13,828 nt of DNA from UBA2882 sp964619485 (GCA_964619485.1 CAZUCI010000070.1:1-13828); one strand, 5' to 3'. Numbered from the stretch's first letter, positions 1 through 6,600 are shown. A program made the numbers and translations. The notes: generated by a model not told the origin, from the sequence alone.

Positions 1-1620
1 GACACGGGATACTGACAAGCCAACATTGACCGCCGGGCGCTGCCCTGCAAAGAACAGTTCACTCTCTAAGAAAATCTGACCATCTGTAATAGAAATCACG
101 TTGGTCGGAATATAAGCGGAAACATCACCGGCCTGGGTTTCAATAATAGGCAGCGCCGTAATGGAACCACCACCGGCCTCCGGTGTCAGACGACTGGAAC
201 GCTCCAGTAATCTGGAATGTAAATAAAAGACATCTCCGGGATAAGCCTCTCGTCCTGGGGAACGCTCCAATAACAGGGATATCGCACGATAAGCCACTGC
301 ATGCTTGGACAGATCATCATAGACAATCAGGACATCCTTTCCTGCATACATGAAGTATTCTGCCAAAGCAGTTCCTGAATAAGGAGAAATATACTGCAAT
401 GGAGCCGGATCAGACGCTGTTGCGGAAACAATAATGGTATAATTCATGGCATCATGCTTCTTTAAGGTGTTAACCAGTTTTGCAATAGTGGATGCCTTTT
501 GCCCGATTGCCACATAAACACAGACTACGTCTTTTCCCTTTTGATTCAAAATCGTATCCATGGCGATGGATGTTTTGCCGGTCTGTCTGTCTCCGATAAT
601 CAATTCACGCTGTCCACGTCCGATTGGGAACATGGAATCAATTGCCAGAATACCCGTTTCCATAGGAACCGATACTGATTTACGGTCTACAATACTCGGT
701 GCAGGGAATTCAATTGGTCTATAGCCATTTGACTCAATGGCACCAAGCCCGTCAAGAGGTGCTCCCAGTGCATCAACAATTCTTCCAAGAAAGCCTTCGC
801 CTACAGGAATACCCGCCATTTTTCCGGTTCTGACAACACGGCTGCCCTCTTTAATCTCCGTATCACGGCCAAAGAGAATAACACCAATCTCATCCTGACG
901 GACATCCTGAACCATGCCCTTTACGCCACAGTCAAACTGCACGATTTCGCCATAAAATGCATGATCAATGCCGTCCACGTTGGCGATTCCATCACCGACC
1001 CAGTTGACGACACCAACCTCCTTATCCTTTGCCTCCAGATCAAAATCCTCTATTTCACTCCGGAGAATGGAAATAATGCTCTCCTGACTAAAGGAGGGCT
1101 TATTGGATTTAAGAACAGCCTGCTCCATGCTAGCCTTCAGCTGTTCCAAACGGCCCTTTTCACTCCAGTCGTACTCTTTGGTTCCGACCTTCAAAATAAA
1201 ACCGCTCTTTAAATCCTTATCTTCTTTACACTCTAATCCAATATCCTCATTATGAAATTCTTTTACCAAAAACTTTTGTATTCCAATTAACTGCTCTTCT
1301 GACGGTTTTGTCACATAGAGAAGCTGTGCTGTCTTTGCCAGCTTTTCCGGTGTTTTTCCCTGCTCGTCATAAACTTCACAGATCTCAGAAAATAAAGAAA
1401 AATCATTATTGTCACACAACAATTTTAAAAAGTTTCGGATTTCCTTTGGGAAAACCCGCTCAATTACCAGGTGTTTCTTTTCTAACGAAACCGTAGGGTC
1501 ACCAAAATCGACGCCTACCTGTGGCACTGCCTCCAGAATTCCTTTGGTCTGCTGCAACAGTTCCCGTGGTATATTTGTTTTATGTAAACCATCTGCATAA
1601 TCTATTGCTGCCTGTGTCAC
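1..1620 (-). CDS. atpH-atpA: F1 ATP synthase delta-alpha fusion protein (partial, C-terminus outside window)
   Basis: One open frame of 540 codons without a stop, starting at a GTG at 1620 that overlaps the atpF stop by four bases (GTGA) and running off the left edge. Residues 1-164 are a complete delta subunit, the stator part that joins subunit b to the top of F1. It starts VTQAAIDYADGL and ends with the family's C-terminal GRLEQL at 156-161. From about residue 175 the chain is alpha: N-terminal helix SFSQESIISILRSEI, VGDGIANVDGIDHAFYGEI, Walker A GDRQTGKT at 343-350, VLIVYDDLSK, PGREAYPGDVFYLHSRLLER, and NVISITDGQIF near the edge. Walker A lies about 174 residues later than in ordinary alpha chains, which is the length of one delta subunit. 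No other stop-free explanation is needed. The only Met codon in the first 235 residues is at the junction (residue 165), so separate alpha by internal initiation is possible. About 130-150 C-terminal alpha residues are missing from the window. Delta and alpha identities are firm; the fusion itself rests on the sequence being correct. Confidence 0.9.
   Translation of the reverse strand, partial: MTQAAIDYADGLHKTNIPRELLQQTKGILEAVPQVGVDFGDPTVSLEKKHLVIERVFPKEIRNFLKLLCDNNDFSLFSEICEVYDEQGKTPEKLAKTAQLLYVTKPSEEQLIGIQKFLVKEFHNEDIGLECKEDKDLKSGFILKVGTKEYDWSEKGRLEQLKASMEQAVLKSNKPSFSQESIISILRSEIEDFDLEAKDKEVGVVNWVGDGIANVDGIDHAFYGEIVQFDCGVKGMVQDVRQDEIGVILFGRDTEIKEGSRVVRTGKMAGIPVGEGFLGRIVDALGAPLDGLGAIESNGYRPIEFPAPSIVDRKSVSVPMETGILAIDSMFPIGRGQRELIIGDRQTGKTSIAMDTILNQKGKDVVCVYVAIGQKASTIAKLVNTLKKHDAMNYTIIVSATASDPAPLQYISPYSGTALAEYFMYAGKDVLIVYDDLSKHAVAYRAISLLLERSPGREAYPGDVFYLHSRLLERSSRLTPEAGGGSITALPIIETQAGDVSAYIPTNVISITDGQIFLESELFFAGQRPAVNVGLSVSRV
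1126..1138 (-). promoter_or_regulatory. possible internal translation start for free alpha subunit
   Basis: In the delta-alpha frame the codon at 1128-1126 is ATG, preceded by GAAGG at a spacing of five bases (GAAGGCTAGCATG). It is the first ATG of the frame and lies just after the delta motif GRLEQL and about ten codons before the conserved alpha helix. Starting here would give an alpha chain of near-normal N-terminal length. Nothing in the sequence proves that it is used. Confidence 0.4.
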
Positions 1621-2102
1621 GTCTCATCACCCGCTTTGTCCAAAAATTTGTTGTAAAGAGATTCATCTACCTTTGCACCATTCTGACTGCCAACCACCTT
1701 GCCTGCTGCCTCCACAATCATTTCTGCAATTTCAGATTCTGCCTCTTTCATCATCTGTTTCTTCTTTGCCTCAGCCTCGGTCTTTGCCTCTTCCTTCAGC
1801 TGTTTTGCCTTTTCCTGTGCATCCTCCACAATACGACGATACTCACCATCCGCTGTTTTGCGAACCTCGGAAAGGGTCTTCTTCTTCTCCTCGGAAATCT
1901 GTAACAGTTCCTCGGAATATTTGATTTTTAATTCGTCTGCCTCTGCCTTTTTGTCCTCTGCCTCTTTGAACTGACGATCCGCCTCTTCCTGTCTGGCGGC
2001 AATAATCTTTTCCACCGGTGCAAAAAGAAACTTTTTCATTAAAACAAAAAGCAGCAGCAGATTGATAATGGTAAATAATAAATTCCAGTCTAAACGGAGC
2101 AT
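1617..2102 (-). CDS. atpF: F0 ATP synthase subunit b
   Basis: Peripheral-stalk subunit of the F-type ATP synthase. It anchors in the membrane and holds delta and the alpha-beta hexamer still while the c-ring turns. The 161-residue product has the typical form: a single N-terminal membrane segment (about 6-22, WNLLFTIINLLLLFVLM), the FAPVEKIIAARQEE hinge, then a long charged, Ala- and Glu-rich coiled coil to about residue 130 and a short amphipathic end. The ATG at 2102 has GGGTGG six bases upstream. It follows atpE after 25 bases and its stop overlaps the GTG of the delta-alpha gene, which suggests translational coupling. The length is normal and there is no fusion to delta of the mycobacterial b-delta kind. 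Confidence 0.95.
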   Translation of the reverse strand: MLRLDWNLLFTIINLLLLFVLMKKFLFAPVEKIIAARQEEADRQFKEAEDKKAEADELKIKYSEELLQISEEKKKTLSEVRKTADGEYRRIVEDAQEKAKQLKEEAKTEAEAKKKQMMKEAESEIAEMIVEAAGKVVGSQNGAKVDESLYNKFLDKAGDET

Positions 2103-2127
2103 GTGTTACCACCCTGCCTTTCTCTTT

Positions 2128-2352
2128 TTACTTTAAGATCATAATAATCAGAAGTGCGATAACAAAGCCGTAGATAGCTGTTGCCTCTGCAAGTGCACAT
2201 CCAAGAATCAGGGTTTTACTGATTTTTCCCTCTGCCTCAGGCTGTCTTGCGATGGCCTCTGTTGCCTTTCCTGTGGCAATACCAATACCGATACCTGCTC
2301 CAAGACCTACCAATACTGCAATACCTGCTCCAATAGCGATTAATGTACTCAT
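2128..2352 (-). CDS. atpE: F0 ATP synthase subunit c (rotor ring proteolipid)
   Basis: Hairpin proteolipid that forms the rotor ring. 74 residues: a first helix with the Gly-x-Gly repeat (G16 to G24), the polar loop with R36-Q37-P38, and a second helix with the ion-binding carboxylate E56. The residues that bind Na+ in the Ilyobacter-type ring are not kept: the Gln position of helix 1 is I23 and the Ser after the carboxylate is A57, though T58 and Y61 remain. This favours H+ coupling (inference). The ATG at 2352 follows a strong AAAGGAG with ten bases of spacing, after a 91-base gap from atpB. A strong ribosome site is expected because many c copies are needed per complex. Confidence 0.96.
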   Translation of the reverse strand: MSTLIAIGAGIAVLVGLGAGIGIGIATGKATEAIARQPEAEGKISKTLILGCALAEATAIYGFVIALLIIMILK

Positions 2353-2406
2353 AATAAAAATCTCCTTTTCTTTTCGTCCTTCTACTCTTTCAATTTTGCT
2401 TTTTCA

Positions 2407-2430
2407 TGAAGCTTCTACCCAATTGCTTCA
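2407..2430 (-). other. small intercistronic stem-loop between atpB and atpE
   Basis: Perfect 6-bp inverted repeat TGAAGC/GCTTCA with a 12-base loop in the atpB-atpE spacer. There is no T-run after it on the minus strand, so it is not a terminator. It could be a processing or stability element for the atpE part of the message, but a stem this short can arise by chance. Confidence 0.25.
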
Positions 2431-2443
2431 ATCCGAATCACTT

Positions 2444-3130
2444 CTATTCAATTGCCTCTTTAATATAAAGGGAAGTTAAAAATACAAATACATAGGCCTG
2501 CAGCAATCCATCAAATAAATCAAAATACAGACAGAATACAGCCGGTACCACCAATGGAACCACCAGCTTAATCAGCTCCATGATGACGAATGCACCTAGT
2601 ACGTTACCAAACAGTCGCATGCAAAGTGACAAGGGTCTGGTAAAAACTTCCAAAATATTTATTGGTGTAACAATGGCAATCGGTTCTGCGAATTTATGCA
2701 GCCACCTTTTTACACCCTTTTGATAGATACCTGCTCCCTCTACCAACAAAATACTCATAATAGAAAGTGCTGCTGACACATTCAGATCCTTAGTCGGTGA
2801 TTTCATTCCAAACAGACCAATAATATTGGCCAGTCCTATGTAGACTAAGACGGTTGCCAGATAGGGGACATACCTTCTGCCCTCTGGGCCAATCATTCCT
2901 TCCACCATACCATTTAACCTGGTAACAATGGTTTCCACCACTGCCTGTCTCTTACTGATATGGTCGATTTTCAGATTTCTGGTCAGACAGATAGCGGCAA
3001 GCACCATCACTGCCATAATGACCCAGGTGATGACCACGGATTCCGATACTTCTATTCCGCCAAAGACCGGAATCGTGAAGACGGTCTCGCATTGCAGCTC
3101 TTCCAACAGGCTTTGTGCCAAGTTGTCCAT
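2444..3130 (-). CDS. atpB: F0 ATP synthase subunit a (ion channel)
   Basis: Membrane subunit that forms the two half-channels next to the c-ring. 228 residues with about five or six hydrophobic segments (roughly 30-50, 88-108, 118-135, 150-163, 172-200 and 203-224). The essential arginine is R172 in LSLCMRLFGN, equivalent to aR210 of E. coli, and Q211 in LLQAYVFV matches aQ252. It is the first gene of the operon seen here, with no atpI directly before it. The ATG at 3130 has AAGGAG eight bases upstream, and a promoter candidate lies 34-61 bases upstream of the start. The chain is a little shorter than the E. coli protein, as is usual for Bacillota. Confidence 0.96.
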   Translation of the reverse strand: MDNLAQSLLEELQCETVFTIPVFGGIEVSESVVITWVIMAVMVLAAICLTRNLKIDHISKRQAVVETIVTRLNGMVEGMIGPEGRRYVPYLATVLVYIGLANIIGLFGMKSPTKDLNVSAALSIMSILLVEGAGIYQKGVKRWLHKFAEPIAIVTPINILEVFTRPLSLCMRLFGNVLGAFVIMELIKLVVPLVVPAVFCLYFDLFDGLLQAYVFVFLTSLYIKEAIE

Positions 3131-3163
3131 TTGCCCATCTCCTTAATTTTTTGTTATTTTGTA

Positions 3164-3191
3164 AATATACTACTATTATAAAACAATTCAA
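3164..3191 (-). promoter_or_regulatory. candidate sigma-A promoter of the atp operon
   Basis: On the minus strand TTGAAT (-35, at 3186-3191) is followed after 16 bases by TATATT (-10, at 3164-3169), between the terminator at 3219-3254 and the atpB start. A second TATAAT overlaps the spacer but has no good -35. The match is reasonable, but the region is AT-rich and chance matches are common. Confidence 0.4.
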
Positions 3192-3218
3192 TCCCTTATG
3201 CGTCATAAAATTGTATTA

Positions 3219-3254
3219 AAAAAAGTGCAAAACTCATTTATTCTGCACTTTTTT
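3219..3254 (-). terminator. intrinsic terminator after the GH5 gene
   Basis: An 11-bp perfect inverted repeat, AAAAAAGTGCA with TGCACTTTTTT, and a 14-base loop. Read on the minus strand it is followed by more T residues (TTTTTTTAATAC) and sits 42 bases after the GH5 stop. It looks able to act in both directions. It separates the GH5 transcription unit from the atp operon. Confidence 0.75.
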
Positions 3255-3295
3255 GTCTGACAATGGTAAATTTTAATACCATCTTTATAAAATTT

Positions 3296-4225
3296 TTATA
3301 CTTTTCTATTTCCATTCAAAATACTCAGATACCATTTTGCCTGGTCTCTCAAGTCAGCCGCTGTGAACCCATTTACCTTTTCACACTCCGGAACAAACAT
3401 GGCACTGGTTTCATCCTTGTTTGAGATGTTCCAAATACAATAGCTGATATTTCTCTCATTTAAAAGAGAAAGCCATTTGTCACCCTGCTCCACATTAATA
3501 TCTCCTGCTCCGGAAGCATCACAGATTCCAAATTCACTGACAAAAACCGGAAGTCCTGCATCGTGAGCATCTGCAAGCAGCTTTCTCAAATCATCTCTGT
3601 GGGTATCCGCATAAAAATGTAATACATACATCAGATTATCAAAGCCGGTTACCGGTTTTTTCACTGCTTCATCAACTCTCTGGGACCATACAGGCGTTCC
3701 AACTAAAATAACGGCATCCGTGTCATTTTTGCGAATGATTGGAATAATCTCATTTGCATAAGCATAAACATCATCCCATACTGCATCCACATTGGGCTCG
3801 TTACAGATTTCATATATAACATTTTCATAATCTGCAAATTTTGCAGACATCCTGGCAAAAAATTCCTTTGCAGGCTCCTTGTACTGTAATGGATTGGAAT
3901 CTGACAAAATATGCCAGTCCACAATGACATACATGCCAAGCTCTGTTGCAATCTTAACACCTTTTTCGACCAAATCCTGAAGTTTCTGACGGTTCGCATC
4001 ATCACCTACGCAATACCCATCCTCCTCAGCAGTGTACATGGCAAGACGCAGAAGGTCTGCATTCCATTCGTCGCGCATCTGCCTTACAAATCCTTCGTTC
4101 ACATACTGTGGATACCAGGACAGATCATGTGTGCTGATTCCTTTTAACTGTACCCTTTCCCCATTTTTGTCTACAAGCTCTCTTCCGCTTACAGACAGCT
4201 TTCCATACTTTTCTACTGGTGTCAT
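3296..4225 (-). CDS. GH5 family beta-glucanase / endoglucanase-like enzyme, no signal peptide
   Basis: Glycoside hydrolase of family 5 (clan A TIM barrel, retaining), probably acting on beta-1,4-glucans or gluco-oligosaccharides and closest in pattern to subfamily GH5_2. Seen in the 309 residues: LKGISTHDLSWYPQ (28-41), R60 in LRLAMYT, VDWH (102-105), acid/base E143 in ICNEPN, H203 and Y205 in VLHFYADTH, nucleophile E231 in VSEFG, and W265. All catalytic residues are present. The start at 4225 is fixed by GGGGAG five bases upstream and an in-frame stop just before that, so there is no signal peptide, linker or carbohydrate-binding module: the enzyme should be cytosolic, which suggests action on imported oligosaccharides rather than polymer (inference). 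It follows a small Cys-rich frame by 21 bases and ends at a clear terminator. The exact substrate cannot be read from sequence. Confidence 0.9.
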   Translation of the reverse strand: MTPVEKYGKLSVSGRELVDKNGERVQLKGISTHDLSWYPQYVNEGFVRQMRDEWNADLLRLAMYTAEEDGYCVGDDANRQKLQDLVEKGVKIATELGMYVIVDWHILSDSNPLQYKEPAKEFFARMSAKFADYENVIYEICNEPNVDAVWDDVYAYANEIIPIIRKNDTDAVILVGTPVWSQRVDEAVKKPVTGFDNLMYVLHFYADTHRDDLRKLLADAHDAGLPVFVSEFGICDASGAGDINVEQGDKWLSLLNERNISYCIWNISNKDETSAMFVPECEKVNGFTAADLRDQAKWYLSILNGNRKV

Positions 4226-4246
4226 TTTTTCTCCCCTTTACTATTT

Positions 4247-4348
4247 TCAGCTTGAGATTTTTACCGTGCCTGTTGCATCCCCTGACGGTTTCTCTGCTTT
4301 AAATGTTACCATGCAGTATGGGTTTTCGCAATCTTTTTTGCAGGAGCT
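4247..4348 (-). pseudogene. small Cys-rich reading frame lacking a start codon
   Basis: Between the preceding gene and GH5 there is a 33-codon frame (4348 to the TGA at 4249-4247) that begins SSCKKDCENPYCMVTFKAEK. It has three cysteines (positions 3, 7, 12) and then a balanced, coding-like composition ending GTVKISS. An AAGGAG lies exactly seven bases before the codon at 4348, overlapping the previous stop, as expected for a tightly packed operon gene, but that codon is AGC. The next possible start is the ATG at 4312 (codon 13), which has no Shine-Dalgarno sequence. It may be a small gene whose start was lost, or a chance frame. I do not recognise the family. Confidence 0.3.
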
Positions 4349-4361
4349 TTTATTTCTCCTT

Positions 4362-5333
4362 TTATTTCAGCGAAAAACTAATCGGCTCTGTTTTCACCAT
4401 GGTTTCATAGGTATCCGGATTAATAATATGGAATTCCAGCTCCACCTCTTCGGCACTGGTGATTCCGTTCTCCTCCAGCTCGCTCTGCATCATATCAATC
4501 TGATCAATGGCCATCTTGCCTGCATTTACCTGACTGGAAAAAAGTGGTGTGAGCATAAATCCATTTACCGAAAGATTGTCACACTGCACGGTCACATTCT
4601 GATCTGTCGTATTTTCCAGATATAACAGAATTCCCATTCCCCAGAAGCTGTTCTCATCTACATATTTTCCGACGATTTTGATTCCATCCTGCTCATATAA
4701 TACCTGACCATCATCAAGGGCCTTCTGCTGCACACTGCCACTGTTTGAGGTTGGCAGCTGAACACCTTTTACATCAAATAACTGTTCAAAGCTGTCTCCG
4801 TCAAATACATGAAAGTCCATTTCGATATCTGCGATTGTATCTATTCCTGCTTCTTCCAGTCCACCAGAAGAAAGATAAATCGTGTCATTCACCTTTTTCC
4901 CTGCAGCTACTGTCGTAGAAAATAAATTGGAAATCATATAATTATTGACTGCAATGGTTTCTGTAAAAACTCCCACATTCTTTGCAGAATCATTTTCTAC
5001 CAGTACCTTGATTCCTTCTCCCCATATCGGGTCATCCACAAGCTCCAGTGCGGTTACCTTCACACCGTCCTGGTCGACAAGTATCGTCTCTTCAATGGCG
5101 GTATCTGCTGCATTTTCCTGCTCAGCTTCGTTTTCTGACGTTTCTGTCATATCATCCTTTTGTTCATCAGAAGCGGCATCCGCAGCTTCTGTCTCATTCT
5201 TACCTGTTTCCGTAATTTCCTTTTTTTCATCTGAGCCTTTGCTTCCTGCTGTACATGCTCCAAAAAGACATACAATCACAACAATCGCAATGATCAAGCC
5301 TGTTTTCTTTTTCTTTTTTGGTTTCTCTGGCAT
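4362..5333 (-). CDS. exported or membrane-anchored protein with two copies of one domain (unknown function)
   Basis: I do not recognise the exact family. The 323 residues show a Lys-rich N-terminus (4-10), a hydrophobic segment (12-26) ending in LFGAC-TAG, a low-complexity Glu/Asp/Ala/Thr spacer (about 31-80), then two homologous units of about 110 residues, roughly 81-193 and 208-322. Matching landmarks are VDQDGVKV/YEQDGIKI, WGEGIKVLVEN/WGMGILLYLEN, AVNNYMISNLFSTTVAAGK/SVNGFMLTPLFSSQVNAGK and MDFHVFDGDSFE/LEFHIINPDTYE. The pattern suggests beta-sandwich (Ig-like) domains outside the membrane. C27 could be a lipoprotein cysteine, but F at -3 is atypical, so an uncleaved anchor is equally possible. 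The ATG at 5333 follows AAGGGG by seven bases. It lies after the Ser/Thr kinase gene but has its own promoter candidate, and the small frame and GH5 follow closely. Confidence 0.75.
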   Translation of the reverse strand: MPEKPKKKKKTGLIIAIVVIVCLFGACTAGSKGSDEKKEITETGKNETEAADAASDEQKDDMTETSENEAEQENAADTAIEETILVDQDGVKVTALELVDDPIWGEGIKVLVENDSAKNVGVFTETIAVNNYMISNLFSTTVAAGKKVNDTIYLSSGGLEEAGIDTIADIEMDFHVFDGDSFEQLFDVKGVQLPTSNSGSVQQKALDDGQVLYEQDGIKIVGKYVDENSFWGMGILLYLENTTDQNVTVQCDNLSVNGFMLTPLFSSQVNAGKMAIDQIDMMQSELEENGITSAEEVELEFHIINPDTYETMVKTEPISFSLK

Positions 5334-5420
5334 ATGTTTACCCCTTTTCTCTTTTTCAAATGACTGATATCAGATTTCCTGTACGAGCCTCTCTAATTTC
5401 TACTCATATAAGATAAAGAG

Positions 5421-5429
5421 ATTATATCA
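5421..5429 (-). promoter_or_regulatory. extended -10 promoter of the double-domain protein gene
   Basis: On the minus strand TGATATAAT is a perfect extended -10 (TGnTATAAT), 88 bases before the start codon at 5333. No good -35 is seen at the right distance, which fits an extended -10 promoter. The 11-bp repeat array begins about 30 bases upstream of it. Confidence 0.5.
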
Positions 5430-5458
5430 ATTTAATGATTTCGTGGGGTATGCTGCCA

Positions 5459-5524
5459 GCAGACTCCTGCCAAACTCCTGTCAAATTTCTGTCAAATTTC
5501 TGCGAAACTCCTGTCAGACTCCTG
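5459..5524 (-). repeat. six-unit 11-bp tandem repeat array
   Basis: Six adjoining 11-base units read on the plus strand: GCAGACTCCTG, CCAAACTCCTG, TCAAATTTCTG, TCAAATTTCTG, CGAAACTCCTG, TCAGACTCCTG. The order of variants is mirror-like: GACTC, AACTC, AATTT, AATTT, AACTC, GACTC. The unit is about one helical turn. The rightmost unit contains the TGA stop of the Ser/Thr kinase gene. Because 11 is not a multiple of three, the array does not code for a peptide repeat in the kinase frame. Confidence 0.85.
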
Positions 5525-6593
5525 CAATGGTAATTGCAATCACAATCATAAGTACAAAAAGAATCGCGCTGTACAAGAGAATCGCACTCCATCGAATCCA
5601 CGGATTCCTGTTTCTTGCTCCTGGGAAAAAACGTCTGATCTGAAGATAATCTGTCAGCATAAAAAGTGCCAGAAAAAATGCCAGAACAAATCCGCCTCTT
5701 TCTATCCACATGGCAGTCGGTGGCACTGGCTTTCCAGCACTGTCCTTAAACTGCACATCCCAAACGCTGGCAAAAAAGGCAAGATAACCAAAAACAGCAA
5801 GAATCATATGAACAATGTTTCCGCTTCGAAAACCGGGAATTGGAAGTGAAAATACCTTTTCGCTTCTCTCAATCCACGGTCCACCCTCCCTGAGTATATG
5901 TCTGGTGAGAAAATCTGCAGCTGCCTGGGCATTTTGAAATCTGTTGACAGCATCTATCTGTGTACAGGTATCACAAAATCTTTTCCAGTAAGGACTGAAT
6001 GGTTCCCGCAGCATCCTTTTAGCGATTACACCGACTGCAAATAAATCACTTCTGGCGTCAGACTGTGCAAATCCATATTGCTCTGGTGCTGCAAATTCAT
6101 TGGTCCCCATAAATACCGTATCTGCGCTCTCCCCATTTTTATAAACACGGGCAATGTTATAATCCATGATTTTCACGATGCCATCCTCATTGATCATAAT
6201 ATTGGATGGCTTCAAATCTCTATGAATGATTGGCGGATTAAGGCTGTGTAAGCTTGAAAGCCCCCTTAAAATCTCCAATATAATTTCGGTGGCTCTTTCC
6301 TCCGTCAGATTATTCTGTTTTAAAACCGTTTCCAATGTCTGACCATGGATATACTCTTCAATCACAAGCACACGGTTTTCAGAAATAATTGCCACTTCAT
6401 AGACTTTAGGGAGATTTTTGCATGGCATATTCTGCAAAGCTTCATAAACCTGCGTATTTGCAGCCTGAATCTCTTTTTTAATATAAATTCTACCATCCAT
6501 TTTACTCTGGCAGATATGAAAATTTTCTCTTCCCCCCAATTTTGCAAGATCTGGATACATTTCTTCTAAAAATTCTCTGCTGTTCTGTGACAT
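5514..6593 (-). CDS. membrane-anchored Hanks-type Ser/Thr protein kinase
   Basis: Eukaryotic-like protein kinase that phosphorylates proteins on Ser/Thr from the cytosolic side. Numbering from the upstream ATG at 6611: ATP-binding lysine K45 or K46 in IYIKKEI, helix C Glu probably E57, hinge VLVIEEYIHG, catalytic loop IIHRDLKPSN (128-137, D132), D150 in DYN where most kinases have DFG, and AAPEQYG (174-180). The C-terminus has three membrane segments (about 265-283, 306-322, 342-361) and no extracellular PASTA repeats. The Gly-rich loop is degenerate (LGGRENFHIC). I prefer the start at 6593 (359 residues), where AAGAGG sits seven bases upstream; the ATG at 6611 has the same motif only three bases away. 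The gene diverges from the HTH-like gene, and its stop lies inside the 11-bp repeat array. The substrate is unknown. Confidence 0.88.
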   Translation of the reverse strand: MSQNSREFLEEMYPDLAKLGGRENFHICQSKMDGRIYIKKEIQAANTQVYEALQNMPCKNLPKVYEVAIISENRVLVIEEYIHGQTLETVLKQNNLTEERATEIILEILRGLSSLHSLNPPIIHRDLKPSNIMINEDGIVKIMDYNIARVYKNGESADTVFMGTNEFAAPEQYGFAQSDARSDLFAVGVIAKRMLREPFSPYWKRFCDTCTQIDAVNRFQNAQAAADFLTRHILREGGPWIERSEKVFSLPIPGFRSGNIVHMILAVFGYLAFFASVWDVQFKDSAGKPVPPTAMWIERGGFVLAFFLALFMLTDYLQIRRFFPGARNRNPWIRWSAILLYSAILFVLMIVIAITIAGV

Positions 6594-6600
6594 TTTTATA

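Noticed and set aside
1521..1904. Plus-strand open frame of 127 codons, Leu- and Cys-rich
   Set aside because: It is antisense to atpF and the start of the delta-alpha gene; the odd composition is the complement of the Glu/Lys-rich coiled coil.
4312..4370. Inverted repeat AGGAG/CTCCT at 4342-4361 as a terminator
   Set aside because: The stem is only five or six base pairs, overlaps a Shine-Dalgarno sequence and has no T-run on the minus strand.
4032..4625. Plus-strand open frame of 197 codons
   Set aside because: It lies antisense across the start of GH5 and the end of the double-domain protein gene, both well supported on the minus strand, and has no ribosome site or recognisable domain.
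5422..5709. Minus-strand frame of 95 codons reading through the 11-bp repeats (TGV, KFD, NLTGV)
   Set aside because: It overlaps the membrane part of the kinase in another frame, has no ribosome site, and its repeats are explained by the DNA array.
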